8,361 bases of DNA from Saprospiraceae bacterium. Lineage in GTDB: Bacteria; Bacteroidota; Bacteroidia; Chitinophagales; Saprospiraceae. The translations under genes were made by a program, and so were the position numbers. The stretch spans positions 1 to 8,361 of the forward strand of contig JALVCY010000540.1 of the NCBI GenBank assembly GCA_027009605.1, in the 5' to 3' direction. Each line of letters starts with the position of its first letter. The first letter of the stretch is position 1. Below, piece after piece: positions 1 through 6,100 of this stretch. Under the pieces are notes generated by a model. It was given only the letters and a program-made list of their open reading frames with translations, was not told the origin of the DNA and did not search any database.

Positions 1-91
1 ACAAACTCCGACTGCGCCCATATGTTAGTCTATGTGTGCACCATTTCTCACTCAAATTTTAGCAGTCCAATACCAAGAATTTGTAGAGTTT

Positions 92-181
92 CTTAGTGTT
101 ATCTAAAGTGAACTTAGTGGTAAGGAAAAATGTAATGCCTAACCACTAAGGACACGAAGTTGCCACTAAGAATTCACTAAG
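92..181. repeat. CTTAGTG/CACTAAG inverted-repeat cluster
   Basis: CTTAGTG occurs at 92-98 and 113-119, and its complement CACTAAG at 144-150, 164-170 and 175-181. The two inner copies form an extended hairpin: 113-121 (CTTAGTGGT) pairs with 142-150 (ACCACTAAG). After one A-A mismatch, AGG 123-125 pairs with CCT 138-140, leaving a 12-nt loop. Beyond a two-base internal loop, GTG 108-110 pairs with CAC 153-155. I recall similar cactaag-rich intergenic repeats from several bacterial genomes, but cannot verify a family. It could be a REP-like or non-autonomous mobile repeat, or act as an RNA hairpin. Confidence 0.6.
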
Positions 182-287
182 GTACTGATTGTCAATAAGT
201 TAAATACCGCCTTTATGTGTAAATTTTTACTCCCGGTCTAAGATATTTATTATTTTTATATTCTATTTTTTTTCTTTCGTTTACCCT

Positions 288-311
288 GTTGAACAGTTGA
301 ACAATTGAACA
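288..311. repeat. Three tandem copies of an 8-bp unit, RTTGAACA
   Basis: GTTGAACA (288-295), GTTGAACA (296-303) and ATTGAACA (304-311) follow head to tail with a single G/A difference. The array is intergenic, so length change would not alter a protein. It may be a simple microsatellite or a cluster of binding sites; the sequence alone does not decide. Confidence 0.7.
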
Positions 312-317
312 AAACCC

Positions 318-345
318 CCAAACAGAATAAAATTTGGTGGTTTGG
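318..345 (-). terminator. Weak terminator-like hairpin downstream of the membrane NTPase gene
   Basis: CCAAAC (318-323) and GTTTGG (340-345) can form a 6-bp stem with a 16-nt loop. Read in the minus direction the stem is followed by GGGTTTTGTT, a short T-tract interrupted by G. It lies about 90 bp past the stop codon of the last minus-strand gene. Stem and U-tract are both weaker than in a standard intrinsic terminator, so this is only a candidate. Confidence 0.22.
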
Positions 346-361
346 CATCAGAATACTTTTC

Positions 362-419
362 GGAGTGAACTCAAAGTTTTAAACTTTTGGAAAGTTCAGA
401 CCGCAGTTTGGGAGTGAAC
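362..419. repeat. Palindromic segment bounded by 9-bp direct repeats
   Basis: GGAGTGAAC occurs at 362-370 and again at 411-419. Between them, AAAGTTT (373-379) and AAACTTT (381-387) form a near-perfect palindrome with a one-base centre. AACTTT (382-387) can alternatively pair with AAAGTT (391-396). The element begins about 12 bp beyond the stop codon of the minus-strand NTPase gene, so its RNA could form mutually exclusive hairpins at the 3' end of that transcript. A small insertion with target duplication or a dispersed intergenic repeat are both possible. Confidence 0.5.
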
Positions 420-431
420 GCACCGCCACAC

Positions 432-2141
432 CTATACCAACATGTCAACCATCTCCTCCGGCCGCCCATCCCGAATATCAAAAATATGTTCATCCGGAAT
501 CGGAAACAGGGACTGCAGATTAGATATAAAATCTCTACGCACCACCCAAATTTGTTGAGTCGCCGGATGGTGACTAAGGATATGAGAGAGCCCCTCGAAC
601 CAGCCTTTTTTTTGTCGAAATTCAAAATTGCCGACTTCATCAATGATGACGACACTTTTAGGGTCAATATTTTTGAGTAGGCGATTGCCCAATTCCAGTA
701 CATCCGGGTCAAAGGAAAAGCCTCCGAAAGTAGTCCAATCCGGGCGGCTGTCCCGCACACAAAGCAGGTGTTGGTGTCCGGATTTTAGGTCTTCTATGTG
801 AAACGAATAGCGACGGTCGCCTTTAAAAGTACCATGTGCCAAAAATCCTTCAATGGGAATATTTCTTTGTTTTAGGGATTGGGCGACAGCTTGCGCAAAA
901 GTCGTTTTGCCTTCGTGAACGCCGCCGGTAATAATAAAAACATGGTCAAATTGCTTGTTTTTTTGCTCAAATTGGGTCAGCAGCCCTTCCGCTTGCGCTA
1001 AAAGATTGGGGATTACGCTTTTATTTTGGCTACGCAATTTTTTCCCGGAAGGGATCGTACCAACAATAGCCGGTAGAGCGGCAAAAGAAAGATGGAGCGA
1101 TTGATACAGCGAAGCATACCCTTTTTGCGTAAGCAGGGCTTTGATAAGTGGATTGCGCAGTTCTACACTAATTGCCGTAAATCCCAAAATGACAATTACG
1201 GCCCGGTAATTCATTTTCAATCCGACCAGCAAACCCCGCATAGAAAAGAACGTCCCCGTCTTAGTCCATTCCCAAAAAACAGCAGCAATGACCGTAATTA
1301 AAAAGAATTGAATCCAAAGACCGGGTTTTTGGAGCCGGCCGAGTGCATGGCGATAAGCGTACAAAATGATGCCAATAAATAGCCCGCCCACCATCATGCC
1401 ATAAGGCAAAAACATAAAATTAATCAACCACATTGCACTGACCATACTTCCCAAAATCAATAGCATTGTCCCTAGCGGATAGCGATTGTCCGGCTCGTCA
1501 TCGAAGGCAAATTGCGCACTATCAGGTGCCGACAAGGCGAGTGTATTTGTGGTGCTCTTGGGCTTCCGCAAATAGTTTTTGCCGGTGTAATAACCCAAAA
1601 TCGCCGCTAATGCCCCAATAATAAAATAAACCGTGATGACCCCAATCAATAAGTATCGGGGCGCCACGCCTTCGAGCCTAGTCATCTTTACCAAAAAGAA
1701 ATAAAAGGGCTTGGCAATCGCCACCAAATCAAATCCATAAGTCACCAAAAGCATCCCCAACCTTTGCAGCAAGGTGCTACTCACTGCCAATGCTCCGGCA
1801 ATCATATAGGCTATTAAATTCCTGCCGGCCAACAAAACCATCACTTCCAATAAAAAGGCCTCTAGGAGAATGCCAATCATGGGCCCTAAAATGACGGCAC
1901 TCGGCGAAATAGATTTCATAAGCGCACAGATGACGCCTGCCCGAAGAATGACTCCTTTATCGGGCCATATTTGCATAAAACTAACCAGCAAAAAAATACT
2001 CGCCGATGATAAAAATATCCCCGAAAAAGGAATATGCATATTATGTAAAAAACTCCCGACAATAATCTCGAAAGCAGCCCAAATACTACCAATTACCGCC
2101 GCTTTTAGCCATTTGGGGCTCAGTTTATCTTGTCCTTTCAT
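432..2141 (-). CDS. Polytopic membrane protein (ECF S-component-like) fused to a THEP1-family P-loop NTPase
   Basis: The protein has 569 residues from the ATG at 2141. Residues about 12-325 hold roughly ten hydrophobic segments (for example 12-31, 41-58, 80-105, 108-133, 160-187, 222-242, 246-263, 275-292, 300-325). The first block resembles small substrate-binding S components of energy-coupling-factor transporters. Residues about 222-365 have some T-component (CbiQ/EcfT) character, including the amphipathic stretch after 325; both assignments are by eye. The cytosolic C-terminus, about 400-569, is a P-loop NTPase with Walker A GGVHEGKT (406-413) and Walker B VVIIDEVG (497-504), order and spacing typical of the THEP1/NTPase_1 nucleoside-triphosphatase family. 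The ATG lies 17 bp inside the upstream DUF364 gene, suggesting translational coupling. A TTG at 2207 would add 22 residues; I prefer the ATG because it gives the smaller overlap and starts just before the first membrane segment. Substrate unknown; uptake of a metal or cofactor powered by the fused NTPase is inference. Confidence 0.8.
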   Translation of the reverse strand: MKGQDKLSPKWLKAAVIGSIWAAFEIIVGSFLHNMHIPFSGIFLSSASIFLLVSFMQIWPDKGVILRAGVICALMKSISPSAVILGPMIGILLEAFLLEVMVLLAGRNLIAYMIAGALAVSSTLLQRLGMLLVTYGFDLVAIAKPFYFFLVKMTRLEGVAPRYLLIGVITVYFIIGALAAILGYYTGKNYLRKPKSTTNTLALSAPDSAQFAFDDEPDNRYPLGTMLLILGSMVSAMWLINFMFLPYGMMVGGLFIGIILYAYRHALGRLQKPGLWIQFFLITVIAAVFWEWTKTGTFFSMRGLLVGLKMNYRAVIVILGFTAISVELRNPLIKALLTQKGYASLYQSLHLSFAALPAIVGTIPSGKKLRSQNKSVIPNLLAQAEGLLTQFEQKNKQFDHVFIITGGVHEGKTTFAQAVAQSLKQRNIPIEGFLAHGTFKGDRRYSFHIEDLKSGHQHLLCVRDSRPDWTTFGGFSFDPDVLELGNRLLKNIDPKSVVIIDEVGNFEFRQKKGWFEGLSHILSHHPATQQIWVVRRDFISNLQSLFPIPDEHIFDIRDGRPEEMVDMLV

Positions 2142-2934
2142 TGAGAATGCAGATTTTTCGTGCGCAATATCGGAAAAAATGGAATCCCGTGCCGGCTTCA
2201 CTGACAATTTGGAGCATTTTTTTGGGGTGAATAATCTCTGTGGCGCCGATGATATCTATTCCCTGCTCAAAAAGTACGTCCGGTATAAAGCTGCTGGACG
2301 GGCCGACCAATACGGTCGTCCCGGATTGGGGCAAATATCGCACGATGTCCGCAAGACTTTGATTGACCAAGGTGGAGCCTGTGATGATGACCAAATCGGA
2401 TTGGGGCAATACATCCCCTACTTGATGCGCCGGCACATAGTGCGATCGGTAGGCAGGGGGAATTGCTTCCGGCCGGAGCTCTACAATATGCATCGTGTGA
2501 GCCGTCGCCCCTATCCGTTGGATATAACTCCGGAAAGCACCAATAATCGAAATGGTTTTTTGCCCCGATAAATCCACTAAGTCTATCGGGTCTTTGTCTG
2601 TAACTACCTGATAATCTGCATGTTGTAGGATGTCTGCCGAAAGCGCATTTAAGGTTGCTACTTTCAGATTGTCAACAATCGGGCTCGATGGGGTCTGAAA
2701 CAGTTGGGCTACACTCTGCCCCAATATATGGTTGGTCGAAAAGGGTGTCGAATCTCTATTCGTGCGGTATTTGTAGTCCCCCGGGCGGGCTTGATAGGTG
2801 CCGGCTACGCCATACCGGTTGCCCGAAATATGGACGGCCGTTTTATAAATGCCAATTCGGACATCTTCAAAGAAGATTTGGTCGAGTTGGAGTCCATATT
2901 TGGTCTGGAGAATATCCAGTGTTTTTTTTATCAT
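2125..2934 (-). CDS. DUF4213/DUF364 protein, putative heavy-metal chelation family
   Basis: A 269-residue, probably cytoplasmic protein with no signal peptide or membrane segment. Residues about 5-105 match the DUF4213 enolase-N-like domain (RIGIYKTAV at 26-34; LNALSADIL about 95-103). Residues about 125-260 match the Rossmann-like DUF364 domain: ISIIGAF (128-134), VELRP (151-155), IITGSTLVNQSL (183-194), LVGPSSS (209-215) and a Gly-rich end near SEAGTGFHFF (245-254). Structural-genomics work on this family proposed a metal-chelating active site between the two domains, but no reaction is established. The open frame extends to an ATG at 3015; I chose the ATG at 2934 because the MIKKTLDIL start fits the domain boundary and the 27 extra residues look non-protein-like. 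No clear ribosome site is seen. Its 3' end overlaps the start of the membrane NTPase gene by 17 bp, pointing to a joint function. Confidence 0.85.
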   Translation of the reverse strand: MIKKTLDILQTKYGLQLDQIFFEDVRIGIYKTAVHISGNRYGVAGTYQARPGDYKYRTNRDSTPFSTNHILGQSVAQLFQTPSSPIVDNLKVATLNALSADILQHADYQVVTDKDPIDLVDLSGQKTISIIGAFRSYIQRIGATAHTMHIVELRPEAIPPAYRSHYVPAHQVGDVLPQSDLVIITGSTLVNQSLADIVRYLPQSGTTVLVGPSSSFIPDVLFEQGIDIIGATEIIHPKKMLQIVSEAGTGFHFFRYCARKICILNERTR

Positions 2935-3170
2935 GATGCTCACTTGTACCGTTCTGAAGGTAGCGACGGTCTTCGCCGCCGATGTCGCCATTAAGCACAG
3001 CCGGAGAAATCCCATCTATTTCATTTGTCTGACAGCTAGTGCGAAAATTCTTTGACATCATTCGGGGGGCAGCACCACGTACCCTTGCAGCCGTAGGTGC
3101 GACACCTGCTGAAGACGTGCCGCACCTTTGTTTGATGTACCTAGCGGGAATAAATTTCCCCAATCAAATC
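2935..3170. other. Intergenic region with nested hairpins between the secreted-protein gene and the DUF364 gene
   Basis: These 236 bp separate two same-strand genes. A small hairpin (GGGAA 3146-3150, TTCCC 3156-3160) lies 10 bp past the stop of the secreted-protein gene but lacks a T-tract. A larger hairpin system occupies 3072-3127. I found no good TAnnTTTG promoter element for the downstream pair, so where their transcript starts is unclear. Minus-strand open frames run through here but show no recognisable protein features. Confidence 0.6.
3072..3127. repeat. Strong hairpin with a competing third arm (GCACC/GGTGC/CGCACC)
   Basis: AGGTGCG (3095-3101) pairs with CGCACCT (3121-3127). After an A-C mismatch the stem continues with CAC (3103-3105) and GTG (3117-3119), leaving an 11-nt loop. 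A further GCACC at 3072-3076 can compete for GGTGC at 3096-3100, giving two exclusive folds. There is no trailing T-tract in the minus direction, so a simple intrinsic terminator is unlikely. It could be a dispersed palindromic repeat, an mRNA-end stabiliser or part of a leader for the DUF364 pair. Confidence 0.55.
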
Positions 3171-6100
3171 TCATCGTATCAAAGTAACATTTCCTTTAAT
3201 TTTTGTGATTTGTCCACTAGGTGTCTTGAGTTCTATCAAATAAGGATAGACGTCCGAAGGCGCTTTTTTGCCTTTGAAGCGACCATCCCAGCCGGTATTG
3301 CCACTATAGACCTGTTGTCCCCACCGGTTAAAGATTTGAATTTTAGCGATTTCGAAGCCGTTTAAGTTGATGGGTTTAAACACGTCATTTTTGCCATCAC
3401 TGTTGGGGGTGAAGGCATTCGGAATATCGTATTCAACAGGTTTAATAATGATGGTAATTGAAGCCGGGTATTCGCATCCTTCGGGTGTAATCAAAGTCGC
3501 CGTGATGTTATCCGTTGGGCCATCGGTAGCCGGAGTCTCAAGGTACTCGCTGGTTGAAGAAAGTTCCGTATTATTTTGAGTCCAGTGGATGGTCGGGTTA
3601 TTCAATGGCGGGTCAAGTGTAACATAAGCTTTGATGGGAGAGCCCGCAAAAACAGTATCCTTTTCTGCCGTTAGCGAAACCGTATATTCCGGATACACCA
3701 CAACGGGGTGAGACGTGGCCAATATACAACCGTCTCCATACGTGTAGGTTACGGAGTAGGTGGTTGGGGTGGAAGGTTCTACATCAATGCTTTGACTTTG
3801 GATATTGTCCGGCATCCAGACGTAGGTGCCGGTGCCATTGGTGACTGCAGTTAAGGTGATAGGGTAGCCGGGGCAGACCCCGTCCGGGCCATCAATGTAA
3901 AGGCTGTCATTGGCAACATGGATGGTGATATTTTGATTGGTTGTACAGATTCCATTGTCTGCCAATACTGTGTAAGTAGTTGTCGCTGTAGGAGTTACTG
4001 TAGGTTGAGCGGTAGTTAAGGTGTCAAAATTCGGGACGTTAGCTGTCCAGACATAGGTCACTCCGGGCTCCGTGTTTTGATTCAGTTGGACAGATTCGCC
4101 GGGGCATAATTCTGTATCCGTAGGGAATTGCAATTGGGGCGTGGGCAAGACGGTAATAGTGGCTTGTTCTTCGCTAGGGCAATTCGCACTTTCTAAGGAG
4201 ATAGAGTACGTGGTTGTCTGCGAAGGCGTAGCAATGGGATTCGGGCATTTGTCGCAAGACAAAGAATTGGCAGGCATCCAGACAAAATCATTGCCTTGGG
4301 GAGACGTTGCCGTAAAATGCACTTCTTCGTTGGCACAAATGGTGTCCTTATCTTGGGTAATCGTTATGTCCGGTGGGGTATCTACATTTAGAGTAATCTT
4401 GGAAGAATCTATGCAGACGCCCAGTTGGGTAGTTCGTGTGTAGGTAATGGTGTCTTGAGTAATGACGACTAAATTAAATTTTCCGGGATTAGAAATAGCC
4501 CCTGTGGCCGGTGTCCACTGATGTTGAATCCCTTGGTAAGCATCTTGGTCGTAGTTTTCTGAAAAGATAGAAACCGTGTCTCCCGGACAATATGGGTCTT
4601 TGGATGGGACGGCTTCTTGCGCCAAATTAGGCAAGGAATCAACTCGAACAAATACAGAGTCATGTAAAATGCAAGCACCAACTTGAAGCGTTGCAGTGTA
4701 TAGCCCGGATACTTTGGAAGTGACGTGAACCAAGGTATCCGTTAAGCTACTCAAGCTACCGTCCGCCGGTAGCCAAGTCAATCCGGTGCCGCCGGTGGAA
4801 GTTTGCGCCAGCAAAGATGTCTCATCCGGTGCACACAGATAAATGGTATCTTGTGTGGATAGACCAGGGACAGAGAGTACTTGAAGCGAAGCGGGAATGG
4901 TGTTGACAGTGACCGTTTGGGTGTTGGAGCAATATCCATTTTGGCTAGTCGTCACTAAGGTGTAAACAGTCGTGGACTCCGTCGGTGTGGCAGTTGCCGA
5001 AGAAATGGTTGCGTCGTCTAGGGTATTGGCCGGAGCCCAAGAATAAGAGGACGTGGCGACTACCACACCAGCCAATTGAACACTTTGCCCTAGACAAATA
5101 GTCGTATCACTAATAAGCGTAGGCTCAAATAAGGTGTCAACCAAAATAGAAACCGTATCGCTGGCTCGGCAGCCAAATTTTTCTATCTCTACAACGTAGT
5201 TTGTCGAGAAAGAAGGAGTGGCATCCGTGGTCTTTTGGTGTGGATGGAGTACTTCAAAATCAGGACTCCAAGTATAAGTCGGATTGAGCACATTGGGAAG
5301 TGCATTGAGTTGAATGGTTTGACCTAAGCATATTTCATTGTCGGAAGCGATGGCAGAAACTTGTAAGTCATGAACTTCAAGATAGACAGAGTCCTTGTCG
5401 GTACAGGTACCTGCTGTACCGGTAACAACGGCCCAGCCACTTGTGGTAGGTAAGGCCGACGGGTCAGCAATATTGGGGTCATCCATAATGTCGGTAGGAG
5501 TCCAATGGTAACCGGCTGCACCGGAAGCATGGAGTCGAATCCCTTCATTCTTGCAGACTTGGAGCGTGTCCGCAGCAATATCTGCAAAGACTTCTAATTG
5601 GTCTTTTATTTGAATGATGACGTCATCAACAGATACTTCTCCACAACCAAAGTCTGCGGATAGAGAAACAATGATTGTTTCGGTCGGCTCGGGTATGTTG
5701 TCGCTCAGTACCGAGATAGGGAAGGAGTACTTGGTCTGTCCCGGAAAAAAAGAAAGTGTTGCCGGTACGTTTAAGGTATAATCTGCTCCGTTAGTGGCCG
5801 TGCCAAGGATGTTTAAGTTGTAGATTAAGGTGTCTTCGATGGTGCCCTTTAGCTCAATGTCTAAGATATCTTCAGAGCTCGAACAGTTCTCGACCATATA
5901 ATCTAGTCCATTCTTAAAATTAATGGTGATTTTGGGAAAGCCGGCACTAATCTCCGAAATGAAGACCCCGGAGTCATAGATATTATCCTCTCGATCGGCA
6001 ATGGCTAGTTTTAGTTTGTAATGGTTACAAGGTATGACATCGACTTCAGCCGTAAGCGTTTTTTTGATGCCTAGGGAGTCGGTGGTGAATCCATCATATT

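Larger units (their letters stand above)
1..431. other. Gene-free region downstream of the membrane NTPase gene, rich in short repeats
   Basis: No convincing coding sequence is present: the few open frames here run antisense into the neighbouring gene and show no protein-like composition. The stretch is AT-rich, especially 195-280. It carries a CTTAGTG/CACTAAG repeat cluster (92-181), a tandem octamer (288-311), a weak terminator-like hairpin (318-345) and a palindromic segment bounded by direct repeats (362-419). It lies downstream of the last minus-strand gene, so transcription termination is expected somewhere here. No tRNA, riboswitch or CRISPR pattern was recognised. Confidence 0.7.

Noticed and set aside
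92..181. CRISPR array
   Set aside because: The repeat units are only 7-9 bp, occur in both orientations and have irregular short spacing.
371..760. 129-codon minus-strand open frame overlapping the NTPase domain
   Set aside because: It is out of frame with the Walker B-containing domain encoded by the same DNA; the latter has clear family motifs.
1870..2571. 233-codon plus-strand open frame
   Set aside because: It lies antisense across the junction of two well-supported genes and shows no protein-like domains.
2867..3163. 98-codon minus-strand open frame over the intergenic hairpins and the start of the DUF364 gene
   Set aside because: It overlaps the well-supported DUF364 coding sequence in another frame, has no recognisable domain and its arginine- and alanine-rich stretch comes from the GC-rich hairpin.
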